Origin: Rhizobiales bacterium Ga0077537
GTDB taxonomy: Bacteria; Pseudomonadota; Alphaproteobacteria; Rhizobiales; Hyphomicrobiaceae
Length of the DNA: 64,000 nt
NCBI GenBank assembly: GCA_001464955.1
Contig: LNEM01000014.1
Span: 55,240-119,239, forward strand
Direction of reading: 5' to 3'
The notes below the pieces were generated by a model. It ran no database searches. It was not told the origin of the DNA and worked only from the letters and a program-made list of their open reading frames with translations. The first letter of the stretch is position 1, and each line of letters opens with the position of its first letter. The position numbers and the translations under genes were made by a program. This document shows positions 1 through 8,742 of the stretch, one piece after another.

Positions 1-662
1 CGTTCGGCGACGAGGTCCGTGATTGCGCCCTGCAACTCGGCGATCCCCATGCCCGTTTCCGAAGAGGTCGCGATGATGCCGGGGAACGCAGCCGGATGCG
101 ATTTGAGCGCCATCTCCGTGGCGGCGATCACGTAGGCGAGTGCTTTGGGCGTGATCTTGTCGGCCTTGGTCAAGACGATCTGAAACGTGACGCCCGCCCC
201 GTCCAGGAGCTTCATGATCTCGCTGTCGACGCTCTTCAGGCCGTGGCGCGCGTCGATCAGCACGAGCACCCGGGCCAACGTCTGGCGCCCGCGCAGGTAG
301 TCTTTGACCAGCCGCGTCCACGCCTCGACCTTCTCTTTCGGTGCCTTGGCGAACCCGTAGCCCGGCATGTCGACCACGTAGAACGGCGGCATCCAGTCGG
401 TGAGGAAGTAGTTGAGTTCCTGCGTGCGCCCCGGCGTGTTCGACGTCCGTGCGAGGCCGTTGTGCCGCACGAGCGCGTTGATGAGGCTCGACTTGCCCAC
501 ATTCGAACGGCCGGCCAGCGCGATCTCGATCGGCCCGGACGGCGGCAGGAACTCGAGCGACGGCACGCTCTTCATGAACCGCCAGCCCCGCATGAAGGGG
601 CCGGCGACGGCCTCCACCGCCACCCTGTCGTCTGTCCGGGGAACTCTAGCGTCGGTCGTCAT
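1..662 (-). CDS. engB: Ribosome biogenesis GTPase EngB (YsxC/YihA), partial
   Basis: This is an essential TrmE-Era-EngA-YihA-Septin-class GTPase needed for assembly of the large ribosomal subunit. The visible 220 residues carry all G motifs: the P-loop GRSNVGKSS at about 51-59, a conserved Thr in switch I, DMPG at 98-101, TKAD at 165-168 and the G5 segment ATSSETG near 199. The ATG at 662 gives a short N-terminal leader before the conserved core. The C-terminal end is cut by the window edge, since no stop is reached. It lies 48 bp downstream of yidC in the order rpmH-rnpA-yidC-engB common in alphaproteobacteria, so it is probably the last visible member of that operon. The identification is secure; only the missing C-terminus is unseen. 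Confidence 0.95.
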   Translation of the reverse strand, partial: MTTDARVPRTDDRVAVEAVAGPFMRGWRFMKSVPSLEFLPPSGPIEIALAGRSNVGKSSLINALVRHNGLARTSNTPGRTQELNYFLTDWMPPFYVVDMPGYGFAKAPKEKVEAWTRLVKDYLRGRQTLARVLVLIDARHGLKSVDSEIMKLLDGAGVTFQIVLTKADKITPKALAYVIAATEMALKSHPAAFPGIIATSSETGMGIAELQGAITDLVAE

Positions 663-710
663 GGGTCGAGGCCCCGCGAGGAGTTCGGGGCGCGGCAGCC
701 GCCGCGCCGT

Positions 711-2591
711 TCAGCTTCGGCTGCCGGATTTTCGCGCTTGCATCCAGGCCTGCAGCTTTTCGAGACCCATGTTCTTCCAAAGGTGGATCTCGGCCCCGTG
801 CTTCTTCGAGATGTAATACTGCTGCATCAGCGACAGGATGTTGTTCCACGCCCAGTAGATGACGAGTCCGACCGGGAACGACGCCAGCATGAACGTGAAC
901 ATGACCGGCATCCAGTTGAAGATCTGCTGCTGGATCGGGTCAGGCTGCTGCGGGTTGAGCTGCATCTGGACCCACATGGTCATGCCCATGATGATCGGCC
1001 ACAACCCGATCATCAGGAAGTCGGGCACGGCGTAGGGCAGCAGCCCGAACAGATTGAAGAGAGAGGTCGGGTCCGGCGCCGACAGGTCCTTGATCCAGCC
1101 GTAGAAGGGCGCGTGACGCATGTCGATGGTCACGAACAGGACCTTGTAGAGCGCAAAGAAGACGGGGATCTGCAGCAGGATCGGCAGACAACCCGCCATC
1201 GGGTTGATCTTTTCCTTCTGATACAGCGCCATCAGCTCCTGCTGCTGCTTCATCTTGTCGTCTTTGTAGCGCTCGCGCAGCTTCTCCATCTCGGGCTGCA
1301 GCTTCTTCATCTTCGCCATCGACTCGTAGCTCTTGCTGGCGAGCGGGAAGAAGACGAGTTTGACGAGAACCGTCGTCGCGAGGATCGCGAGGCCGAAGTG
1401 GCCGGTGAAGCCCAGGCCGGCGAAAAATTTTGCGAGCCAGTCGATGATGTGGAACAGCGGCTTGGTGATGAAATAGAACCAGCCCCAGTCGATCATCAGG
1501 TCGAACTTCAGGATCCCCAATTTGTCGTGGTAGGCCTCGATGGCGTCGACTTTCTTGGCGCCCGCGAAGAGCCGCGTCGCGACGCTCCTGCTCTCCCCTG
1601 GCGGCAGCGCGATGCCGCGCTTGAAGTAATCGACCTGATAACTCTCCTTGCGCGGGCCGCTCTTCTGATAGCCGGTGAGGTAGACGTCCATCGCCGCCGT
1701 CTGGTCGGGGATGAGCGCCGTCGCCCAGTACTTGTCGGTGATGCCGAACCAGCCGCCGGTGACCTTCTCGAACGGCTTGGTGAGCTGCCCCCCTTCCTTG
1801 AGGTCGGTCAGCGCGCCGGAGTAGGTGATCTCCTGCAGACCCTTCTCGCCCGTGAACCCGATCGGGCCTTCATGCAGAATGAAGAACCCCTCGATCTTGG
1901 GCGTCCCGTGCCGTGAGATGACGGCACGGTGGTCGAGGATCGCTGGCGCCGTCCCCGTGTTGGTGACGCTGTCTTCGACCAGGAACATGTAGCTGGCGTC
2001 GACCGAGATGCGGCGCGTGAAGGTGAGACCCTGGCCGTTGTCCCACTCGAGGGTGACGGGGCTTTCTGGCGTGAGTGCGCCGGAGCCGGTCTGCTTCCAT
2101 TCGGTCGTCGCATCGGGAAGCTTCGCTGCGAGGCCTGCGGGCGCCAGCCAGCCGAACTCGGCATAGTAGGGTGTCGGCGACGCCGACGGCGACAGCAGCG
2201 TCACCATCGGGCTCTTGGGGTCGGGCTTCTCGTGATAGTCGACGAGACTGATGTCGTCGATGCGTCCGCCCCTGAGTGCGATGCTCCCGTTCAGCGCGGG
2301 CGTCTTGATCGAAACCCGCGGCGAGAGCGCCAGCGCCCCTTCGCGGCTGGTTACGACCGGCAGCGCGGGGCTCACCGGCAGTGCACCGGGCACGGCCCCC
2401 GGAACCGCGCCGGGCACGGAGCCGGGTGCGGCTCCTGGCTGTAGCGGCTGTGTCGCCGTTGGCTGGGCAGCCTTTCGGGCCTGCTCGTCCTTGATGCGCG
2501 GATTGACGAAGAAGAGCTGCCATCCAAGTAGCACCAGCGCCGACAGTGCCACGGCGAGGAGGAGGTTCTTCTGTGTGTCGTCCTGCTGCAT
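711..2591 (-). CDS. yidC: Membrane protein insertase YidC
   Basis: YidC inserts and folds inner-membrane proteins, alone or with SecYEG. The 626 residues show the Gram-negative layout. An N-terminal membrane anchor lies at about 9-28. A Pro/Ala/Gly-rich linker has repeated PGAVPGA units at about 45-75. A large periplasmic beta domain runs to about residue 350. The conserved Oxa1-like C-terminal domain follows, with the hydrophobic segments of the 60KD_IMP family and a charged cytoplasmic hairpin rich in Lys and Glu near 430-460. The C-terminal end is basic. The start ATG lies 26 bp after rnpA stops, so the genes are likely co-transcribed. No yidD lies between rnpA and yidC, unlike many bacteria. 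Confidence 0.97.
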   Translation of the reverse strand: MQQDDTQKNLLLAVALSALVLLGWQLFFVNPRIKDEQARKAAQPTATQPLQPGAAPGSVPGAVPGAVPGALPVSPALPVVTSREGALALSPRVSIKTPALNGSIALRGGRIDDISLVDYHEKPDPKSPMVTLLSPSASPTPYYAEFGWLAPAGLAAKLPDATTEWKQTGSGALTPESPVTLEWDNGQGLTFTRRISVDASYMFLVEDSVTNTGTAPAILDHRAVISRHGTPKIEGFFILHEGPIGFTGEKGLQEITYSGALTDLKEGGQLTKPFEKVTGGWFGITDKYWATALIPDQTAAMDVYLTGYQKSGPRKESYQVDYFKRGIALPPGESRSVATRLFAGAKKVDAIEAYHDKLGILKFDLMIDWGWFYFITKPLFHIIDWLAKFFAGLGFTGHFGLAILATTVLVKLVFFPLASKSYESMAKMKKLQPEMEKLRERYKDDKMKQQQELMALYQKEKINPMAGCLPILLQIPVFFALYKVLFVTIDMRHAPFYGWIKDLSAPDPTSLFNLFGLLPYAVPDFLMIGLWPIIMGMTMWVQMQLNPQQPDPIQQQIFNWMPVMFTFMLASFPVGLVIYWAWNNILSLMQQYYISKKHGAEIHLWKNMGLEKLQAWMQARKSGSRS

Positions 2592-2617
2592 TGGGCCTCG
2601 GCCTTCAGTGGTTCGAG

Positions 2618-3151
2618 CTACCGGCGCGTTCGGGCGCCTGATGCTGGATCTCGGGTGGACGTGCGCTCGTCTTTGGAGTGTGACGGATCAGACCTCTCAC
2701 GCGCACCGCGCTCCACGACGTCTGTGCACGCCGGCTGGACGTCGCCTCCCGGTCGTCGGGGGGCGGCGGGATGGCTCTTCACGCTCCGTCGATGTCGACC
2801 CCCGGCGGGCTGCCGCGAAAGGTCGTCGAAAGCGCGCCTGAGGGCATCCTGCAGACCGGCGAATGGATAGTCGTGCACTGCCGCGCTGGCAACCACAACA
2901 TAGTCGTGATCAGCACGAATCGCAGCACCCTCGAGTGAGCGCAGCGCCTCTTTCAGCCGCCGCCGCACCTTGTTCCGGACGACCGCGTTGCCGACCTTGC
3001 CGGAAACGATGAAACCGAAGCGCGCTTCCGATGGCGGAACGTCCTCGCCGGCTCGAGGCTTACCCTCGATAATGAACAAGGGCGTTGCGCAGCGCGCACC
3101 GCCCCTGACCCGCTTGAATTGTCCGGACGTCTTCAGGGTCACGAGGGCCAT
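2618..3151 (-). CDS. rnpA: Ribonuclease P protein component RnpA
   Basis: This is the protein subunit of RNase P, which helps the catalytic RNA remove tRNA 5' leaders. The N-terminal part shows the family core, including RFGFIVSGKVGNAVVRNKVR (residues 44-63) with the RNR-type basic signature, followed by KVRRRLKEALR. The protein is 177 residues long, against about 110-130 for most RnpA. The extra C-terminal roughly 60 residues are low-complexity and rich in Arg, Ser, Asp and Pro, and look disordered. It sits between rpmH and yidC, the classical arrangement. The extension may be a lineage trait or read-through into spacer-like DNA; the core assignment is certain. Confidence 0.95.
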   Translation of the reverse strand: MALVTLKTSGQFKRVRGGARCATPLFIIEGKPRAGEDVPPSEARFGFIVSGKVGNAVVRNKVRRRLKEALRSLEGAAIRADHDYVVVASAAVHDYPFAGLQDALRRAFDDLSRQPAGGRHRRSVKSHPAAPRRPGGDVQPACTDVVERGARERSDPSHSKDERTSTRDPASGARTRR

Positions 3152-3264
3152 ATGACACAGCCTCCATCGCGCCTGCCGCCCGGGATCGCTTGATGGCCCC
3201 GTATCCTGATCCGCGTCCGATTGCCAGCCGTCGGGCCGAGGGCATCAGGCCGCGAGCCGGGCAC

Positions 3265-3399
3265 TCAGGCCGAAAGCCGCTTGCGCCCCTTCGCCCGGCG
3301 CCGCGCGAGGACGCGCAGGCCACCGACGGTCGACATCCGCTTGCGGAAACCATGGCGGCGCTTGCGAACGAGCCGGCTCGGTTGATAAGTCCTCTTCAC
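3265..3399 (-). CDS. rpmH: 50S ribosomal protein L34 (GTG start)
   Basis: L34 is a small basic protein of the large subunit. The 44-residue product begins KRTYQPS after the start codon, contains the signature [11 protein letters not shown] and ends with a basic AKGRKRLSA tail, all diagnostic for L34. The start is GTG at 3399, placed 7 nt after a GGAGA ribosome-binding site (seen on the minus strand as GGAGACGTGACGTG). An upstream in-frame ATG would give a 111-residue protein with a non-conserved extension, so I reject it. It is the first gene of the rpmH-rnpA-yidC-engB operon; 113 bp separate it from rnpA. Confidence 0.95.
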   Translation of the reverse strand: MKRTYQPSRLVRKRRHGFRKRMSTVGGLRVLARRRAKGRKRLSA

Positions 3400-3919
3400 G
3401 TCACGTCTCCGTCGGCTATTTGATCCGGCGGCGGCAGAACGGCCCGCGCCGGAGATGAATGGTAACGAATCGGTCGCGTCCCTGCGGGATACCGACCGCT
3501 GCCGCTGCCTGCGTCCTTTCGCGAACCGGCGGTGCAGCCTGCCGACAAACCCGACGCATCCCGTGCTGACGCCCATGCGTCCACGGCCGCGAAAGGCCAC
3601 CTGTCGGAGGATGCACGGCTTATAGGTCTCGCGAGCGCGTCAGTCAACGCCCCTCGGGGCTGCCTCGGCCATGCCAGACGTTTCATGCGCCGGATCCATC
3701 CTCCGCCCGGGTGGCTGACACCTCGGAGACGGTCGTTCGATCACACCGGATCACGAAAGATGCGGCCGCTTCAAGTCTGCTTGAGCCCCCGATGAAATGA
3801 CCCTTCGATTGCGGTAGACGATGCGGATCGCGGCTCCTGAAGCGCCCCAAGAGCGCTCGGCCCGCGGCCTGCCAAGACCGACGCGGCATACGCCGTGGGA
3901 CTCCGGAGGACGTCAAGCC
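3400..3919. other. Divergent intergenic region between rpmH and the DUF547 gene
   Basis: About 520 bp without a supported gene. It contains the rpmH promoter (3619-3647) and its long transcribed leader on the minus side. On the plus side it has only a GGAGGA ribosome-binding site (3904-3909) for the next gene. Short reading frames here have no recognisable features. A replication origin near rpmH is possible in bacteria, but I see no cluster of DnaA boxes here. Confidence 0.5.
3619..3647 (-). promoter_or_regulatory. sigma70-type promoter of the rpmH operon
   Basis: On the minus strand there is TTGACT (3647-3642), a 17-nt spacer and TATAAG (3624-3619). This is close to the sigma70 consensus with ideal spacing. 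Transcription would start near 3612, leaving a 5' leader of about 210 nt before the rpmH GTG. The long leader could hold regulatory structure, but none was established by eye. Confidence 0.7.
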
Positions 3920-4759
3920 ATGCTGCTGTTGAGGCGGTTCGTGCCGCTCGCGCTTATCTGTACGCTCGCCCTGCCGGCCGTCTCGCAACCGGCCTCTGGC
4001 AGCATAGAGACGATCTTCGCCGTCGCCGCCGAGACGAGCAGCGTGCCCGTCGACAATTCCGAGTGGGATAACCTGCTGAAGGCCTATGTCCGCCCCGCGG
4101 AGAATGGGCTGAACCGGGTCAACTACCGCCGCTTCAAGGCCGAGGCCCATGGCCGGCTCAAGGCCTATGTCAAGTCGCTGGAGGCTGTCGACGTCGCGCG
4201 GCTCTCCCGGCCCGACCAGTTCGCGTTCTGGGCCAATCTCTACAACTCGAAGACGATCGATATTGTCCTCGACCATTATCCGGTGGCCTCGATCCGGGAC
4301 ATCAACCTGGGCGGCGGGCTTTTCGCGGCCCTCACGGGTGGCCCCTGGAAGGCCAAGGTCGTGACCGTATCCGGCCAGCGCCTCAGCCTCGACGAGATCG
4401 AGCACACCATCATGCGCGGCATCTTCAAGGACTACCGCGTGCACTTCGCCGTCAATTGCGCCTCCGTCGGCTGCCCGAATCTGGCAGGAGAAGCGCTCGT
4501 CGGCAGTCGCCTTGACGCCCAGCTCGAGAAGGGGGGGCGTGATTTCGTGAACTCGACGCGTGGCGTGACCGTGACGGGCAAGGTCGTGACCGCATCCAAG
4601 ATATTCTCATGGTTCAAGGAGGACTTCGGCAGCTCGGATGCCAGTATTCTCGAGCATATTCGCCGCTATGCCGACGTCGGCCTCAAGGAAAGGCTGGCTG
4701 GTGCGACCCGTATCAGCGATTATTACTACGATTGGAGCTTGAACGATGCGAAGGATTGA
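3920..4759 (+). CDS. DUF547 domain-containing exported protein
   Basis: This is a member of the DUF547 family, whose biochemical role is not established. The chosen start (ATG at 3920, GGAGGA 10 nt upstream) gives 279 residues with a clear signal peptide: a basic MLLLRR start, a Leu/Ala-rich core and a likely cleavage near AVSQPA at about 22. The DUF547 core follows, with FWANLYNSKTIDIVLDHYP, then DEIEHTIMR, then HFAVNCASVGCPNL, the family's strongest signature, and a SWFKEDFG segment. It probably acts in the periplasm. It is followed after 84 bp by a TVP38-type membrane protein and then a MerA-like reductase. The three are in one orientation, which suggests a shared envelope or redox role. 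Confidence 0.85.
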   Translation: MLLLRRFVPLALICTLALPAVSQPASGSIETIFAVAAETSSVPVDNSEWDNLLKAYVRPAENGLNRVNYRRFKAEAHGRLKAYVKSLEAVDVARLSRPDQFAFWANLYNSKTIDIVLDHYPVASIRDINLGGGLFAALTGGPWKAKVVTVSGQRLSLDEIEHTIMRGIFKDYRVHFAVNCASVGCPNLAGEALVGSRLDAQLEKGGRDFVNSTRGVTVTGKVVTASKIFSWFKEDFGSSDASILEHIRRYADVGLKERLAGATRISDYYYDWSLNDAKD

Positions 4760-4843
4760 GCGCCGGATGCGCGACATTGCACGGCCCCGCAGCAGGTGGG
4801 CCCATTCATGCGCTCTTCACCCCGTTGTCGGGAGGTCGCTCCG

Positions 4844-5632
4844 ATGATCGCTGAAGGCAAGGCCCCGTCCGGTGGGCTGAACCGCTGGCTGCCGCTCCTG
4901 GCGATCGCCGCGGTGGCCGCCCTCGTCTTCGCCATGGGCTGGCACAAGTACCTGTCGTTCAAGACCATCGGCCTGAACTACGAATACCTGCGCACGTTCA
5001 TCGGCCAGAACCTGGCGGGTGCGCTGGTGCTCTATGTTTTGGCATATGTGGCGGTGGTCGCACTGTCGCTCCCCGGCGCCCTGATAATGACCCTTGCAGG
5101 CGGCCTTCTGTTCGGCTGGCAGATCGGCGCCCCGGCGACGATCATCGGCGCGACGTTGGGCGCCACGGTTCTCTTCCTGGTGGCTAAGTCGTCGTTCGGC
5201 GATGCCCTCGCTGAGCGAGCCGGCCCCGCCATTGCCAGCCTGAAGGCCGGATTTCAGGAGAACGCGCTGAGTTACATGCTGTTTCTTCGTCTGGTGCCCG
5301 TCTTTCCGTTCGTCGTCGTGAATTTGGCCTCGGCTGTGCTGGGGGTGCCGCTGCGCACCTACGTCCTCGGCACGTTCCTGGGCATCATCCCTGGCTCGAC
5401 GGCCTATTCTTTCGCGGGAGCAGGCCTCGGCAGTGTGATCGAGGCCCAGAACGCCAGTTATCAGGCCTGTCTCGCCCGGGCCGGCGCCAACGCCACGGCG
5501 GCCTGTCCCTACAGCATCGACACCAGCGCCCTCGTGACGCGTGAACTGATTATCGCCTTCGCTTTGCTGGGCCTCGTCGCCCTCATCCCCGTCGCCCTCA
5601 AGAAGTGGAAAGCGCGCAATGCAGCGGCCTGA
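4844..5632 (+). CDS. TVP38/TMEM64 (VTT-domain, DedA-like) membrane protein
   Basis: This is an integral inner-membrane protein of the TVP38/TMEM64/DedA group, related to lipid scramblases and polyprenyl-phosphate transporters; the substrate is not known here. The ATG at 4844 follows GGAGG at 4831-4835 and gives 262 residues. A first membrane segment is followed by the re-entrant signature SLPGALIMTLAGGLLFGW, then G-rich segments, FLRLVPVFPFVVVNLASAVL (a conserved VTT motif with Arg and Pro), GIIPGSTAYSFAGAGLG and a C-terminal membrane helix. A loop with two Cys (residues about 211 and 222) could form a periplasmic disulfide. Its 3' end overlaps the next reductase gene by 14 bp, implying coupled translation. 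Confidence 0.88.
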   Translation: MIAEGKAPSGGLNRWLPLLAIAAVAALVFAMGWHKYLSFKTIGLNYEYLRTFIGQNLAGALVLYVLAYVAVVALSLPGALIMTLAGGLLFGWQIGAPATIIGATLGATVLFLVAKSSFGDALAERAGPAIASLKAGFQENALSYMLFLRLVPVFPFVVVNLASAVLGVPLRTYVLGTFLGIIPGSTAYSFAGAGLGSVIEAQNASYQACLARAGANATAACPYSIDTSALVTRELIIAFALLGLVALIPVALKKWKARNAAA

Positions 5633-7124
5633 TTCGATTGCCACGTCCCCTGCCGGCGCCACCACCACTGGCGCCGGGACACAACCGGCGACGGGCCCTG
5701 TCCGCGAGGAGATCAAGGCGGACCTGTGCATCATCGGTGCTGGCTCGGGCGGGTTGTCGCTCGCAGCCGCGACCGCGCAACTCGGCCTCGACGTGGTGCT
5801 GATCGAGCGCGGCAAGATGGGCGGCGACTGCCTGAACTACGGCTGCGTCCCCTCGAAGGCGATGATCGCGGCGGGAAAGCGCGCCCACAACATGCGCACC
5901 TCGGCGCCCTTCGGCGTCGAGCCGGTCGAGCCCCGCATCGACTTCGCGCGCGTCAACGCCCACGTCCACGAGGTCATTGCAGCCATCGCGCCGAATGATT
6001 CGGTCGAGCGCTTCACGGGGCTGGGTGTCCGCGTCATCGAGGCCCATGGCGCCTTCGTCGATCGCAACACGGTGCGGGCGGGCGACGTCCTCGTGCGCGC
6101 CCGCAAATTCTGCATCGCGACCGGCTCGTCGCCCTTCGTACCCCCGATCCCCGGGTTGGATCAGGCGCCGCATTTCACCAACGAGACACTCTTCGAGAAT
6201 GCCACGCCGATCGGCCATCTGATCGTCATCGGCGGCGGTCCGATCGGCATCGAGATGGCCCAGGCTCACATGCGCCTCGGCGCGCGCGTCACGGTCGTCG
6301 AGGGCATGAAGGCGCTCGGTAAGGACGATCCGGAGCTGACGGACGTCGTCCTGAAGCACCTCGTCGAGGAAGGGATGTCGATCCGCGAAGGGACCAAGGT
6401 CGAGCGCGTCGAAAGCCGCATGGGCGTCGTGAAGGTCCACGTCGTGGGGCCGGAGGGGCCGGACGTGATCGAAGGCACCCACATTCTGGTGGCGACGGGT
6501 CGCAAGCCGAACGTCGCGGGGCTCAACCTCGAAGCCGCCGGCATCGCCTACGATCGCCGCGGCATCACGGTCGGCGCCAATCTCCTGTCGACCAACTCCA
6601 GCGTCTACGCCATCGGCGACGTGGCAGGCAGCCTCCAGTTCACCCATGTCGCGAACTACCATGCCGGCATCGTGATGCGCCGCATCTGCTTCAAGCTGCC
6701 GGCCAAGGCGAGCACCGATCACATTCCGTGGGTCACCTACACCGAGCCTGAACTCGCCAACGTCGGCCTGAGCGAGGACGAGGCGAGGAAGCGCCACGGC
6801 AGCGCCAATGTCTATCGCTGGCCCTACCACGAGAACGACCGCGCCCAGGCCGAGCGCGCGACGGAGGGCTTCGTCAAGGTCGTGACCGACAAGCGCGACC
6901 GGATCGTCGGTGCCGCAATCGTCGGCGAGCACGCCGGCGAGCTGATCCAGATGTGGTCGCTCGCCATCTCGAAGAAGATGAAGATCACCGATATGGCTCA
7001 ATGGGTATCCCCTTACCCGACTCTCAGCGAGATCAACAAGCGGGCCGCACTGCGGTACTATGCGTCCAAAGCGGGCAGCCCGTTCGTGCGCAGCGTCATC
7101 TCGTTCTTGTCGCGCCTCGGGTGA
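5619..7124 (+). CDS. MerA/lipoamide-dehydrogenase-like FAD disulfide oxidoreductase
   Basis: This is a class I pyridine nucleotide-disulfide oxidoreductase that would use NAD(P)H and FAD to reduce a disulfide or another small substrate. The 501 residues show a non-conserved 30-residue leader, the FAD fingerprint IIGAGSGGLSLA, the redox-active pair in GGDCLNYGCVPSK, an NAD(P) Rossmann motif VIGGGPIGIEMA, a second FAD motif (YAIGDVAG) and a C-terminal dimerisation domain. There is no N-terminal heavy-metal domain and no C-terminal vicinal Cys pair, so a true mercuric reductase is unlikely. The His-Glu of lipoamide dehydrogenases (HxxxxE) is also absent; the end reads SPYPTLSEINKRA, typical of the TVP38-linked subgroup. 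It overlaps the VTT gene and is followed 6 bp later by a histidine kinase. Confidence 0.9.
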   Translation: MQRPDSIATSPAGATTTGAGTQPATGPVREEIKADLCIIGAGSGGLSLAAATAQLGLDVVLIERGKMGGDCLNYGCVPSKAMIAAGKRAHNMRTSAPFGVEPVEPRIDFARVNAHVHEVIAAIAPNDSVERFTGLGVRVIEAHGAFVDRNTVRAGDVLVRARKFCIATGSSPFVPPIPGLDQAPHFTNETLFENATPIGHLIVIGGGPIGIEMAQAHMRLGARVTVVEGMKALGKDDPELTDVVLKHLVEEGMSIREGTKVERVESRMGVVKVHVVGPEGPDVIEGTHILVATGRKPNVAGLNLEAAGIAYDRRGITVGANLLSTNSSVYAIGDVAGSLQFTHVANYHAGIVMRRICFKLPAKASTDHIPWVTYTEPELANVGLSEDEARKRHGSANVYRWPYHENDRAQAERATEGFVKVVTDKRDRIVGAAIVGEHAGELIQMWSLAISKKMKITDMAQWVSPYPTLSEINKRAALRYYASKAGSPFVRSVISFLSRLG

Positions 7125-7130
7125 CGAGCC

Positions 7131-8657
7131 TTGGTCCGGCCCGGAAACGGGAACGGCAGGGAGCATTGGCGGTTGGACCAGAAGGTCGACACGACGGACC
7201 GGGTGGAGTTGGCGCGGAGGGGCGGTACGACCGCCCCTCCTGCGCGTTTCACGCGTCTGGGCCTCTCGGCCAAGCTGCTGGTCCTCACGACCCTCTTCGT
7301 GATGCTGGCCGAGGTCCTCATTTTCGTGCCTTCGGTCGCGAACTTCCGGAACAACTGGCTGCTCGATCGCCTCATGGCGGCGCAGCTGGCATCGCTGGCG
7401 GCTGAAGTCTCTCCCACGGGCGCCGTGCCGGAGAAGCTCCGCGCCGAGCTCTTGCGCACGGCCCAGGTCCGCGCTGTCGCCCTGAAGCGGAACGACCAGC
7501 GCCTGCTCGTCCTGCAATCGGACATGCCGGTTGCGATCGACCAGACCTACGACCTCACACAGCTCAAGAAAGGTGGCCTCGTGGGCCGCTTGGGGGCCAT
7601 TGGCGATGCTCTCGGCGTGCTTGTCTCGAGCGGCGATCGCATGCTGCGCATCATCGGCCAGCCCGCCGACGACGCCGGCGACCTGATCGAGATGGTCATT
7701 CCCGAGGCGCCGCTGCGCAAGGCCATGTGGGGGTTCGCGTTGAACATCCTCGGCCTCTCCGTGATCATCTCGATCATCACGGCGGCGCTCGTCTACATGG
7801 CGCTGAACCAGCTTCTCGTGCGTCCCATGATGCGGATCGCACGCAACATGGTGCGCTTCGCCGAGAACCCGGAGGACCGGAGCCGGATCATTTCTCCCTC
7901 GGCGCGGAGCGACGAGATCGGCGTCGCCGAACGCGAACTCGCCCACATGCAGACCGAGCTGGCCCAGCTCCTGAGCCAGAAGAGCCGGCTCGCCGCGCTG
8001 GGCCTTGCGGTGAGCAAGATCAATCACGATCTGCGCAACCTGCTGGCCAACACCCAGCTTCTCTCCGACCGGTTGACATCGACCCCGGATCCGACGGTCC
8101 AGCGTTTCGCGCCGAAGCTGATTGCTTCGCTCGACCGCGCCATCGCCTTCTGCAACGACACGCTCCGCTTCGGCAAGGCTGCCGAACGCCCGCCCGAGCG
8201 CGAGGAGATCGCTCTCCGCGAGCTTGTCGACGAGGTGGCGGACGGACTGGATTTGCCCCGGGAGGGTGGGATCGGCTGGGACGTCGCGGTGCATGCGGCG
8301 CTGCGGGTCGATGCTGACCGCGAACATCTCTTCCGTGTGTTGAACAACTTGATCCGTAATGCCATTCAGGCGCTGGAAGCCCAGCCGGGCGGCGACGTGC
8401 CCTGCGTACGTGTCGCCGCATCGCGGCTCGGCCGATCGGTGACGATCACCGTCTCCGACAACGGGCCCGGCATCCCGCCGAAGGCCCGCGAGCATCTCTT
8501 TCAGGCCTTCCAGGGCTCGGTGCGGAAGGGCGGGACCGGCCTCGGTCTCGCCATCGCTCAGGAGCTGATCGTCGCCCACGGCGGTACGCTCCGCCTTCTC
8601 GACCGAACGCCCGGCGCCACCTTCGAGATCGTCATTCCGGATCGCATCCCCGACTGA
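7131..8657 (+). CDS. HAMP-domain sensor histidine kinase (orphan)
   Basis: This is a membrane sensor kinase. After a variable N-terminus there is a membrane segment (LLVLTTLFVMLAEVLIFV), a periplasmic region of about 150 residues, a second membrane segment, a HAMP linker, an H-box NHDLRNLLANTQLL with the phospho-accepting His at about residue 304, and a catalytic ATPase domain with N-box NNLIRNAIQAL, G1 DNGPGIP and G2 GTGLGLAIAQE. The start is uncertain: a TTG at 7173, preceded by GGCAGGGAG, would drop the first 14 residues. No response regulator is adjacent. The position after the VTT and reductase genes suggests it belongs to that run, but the signal is unknown. Confidence 0.88.
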   Translation: MVRPGNGNGREHWRLDQKVDTTDRVELARRGGTTAPPARFTRLGLSAKLLVLTTLFVMLAEVLIFVPSVANFRNNWLLDRLMAAQLASLAAEVSPTGAVPEKLRAELLRTAQVRAVALKRNDQRLLVLQSDMPVAIDQTYDLTQLKKGGLVGRLGAIGDALGVLVSSGDRMLRIIGQPADDAGDLIEMVIPEAPLRKAMWGFALNILGLSVIISIITAALVYMALNQLLVRPMMRIARNMVRFAENPEDRSRIISPSARSDEIGVAERELAHMQTELAQLLSQKSRLAALGLAVSKINHDLRNLLANTQLLSDRLTSTPDPTVQRFAPKLIASLDRAIAFCNDTLRFGKAAERPPEREEIALRELVDEVADGLDLPREGGIGWDVAVHAALRVDADREHLFRVLNNLIRNAIQALEAQPGGDVPCVRVAASRLGRSVTITVSDNGPGIPPKAREHLFQAFQGSVRKGGTGLGLAIAQELIVAHGGTLRLLDRTPGATFEIVIPDRIPD

Positions 8658-8742
8658 CGTCGCCTTGCGCCCGGCCGGACGATCGGCGACGTTCCGGCTC
8701 CACCGCACGAAGCAGCCGTGGCGAAACCTGGGGAGATGTGAC

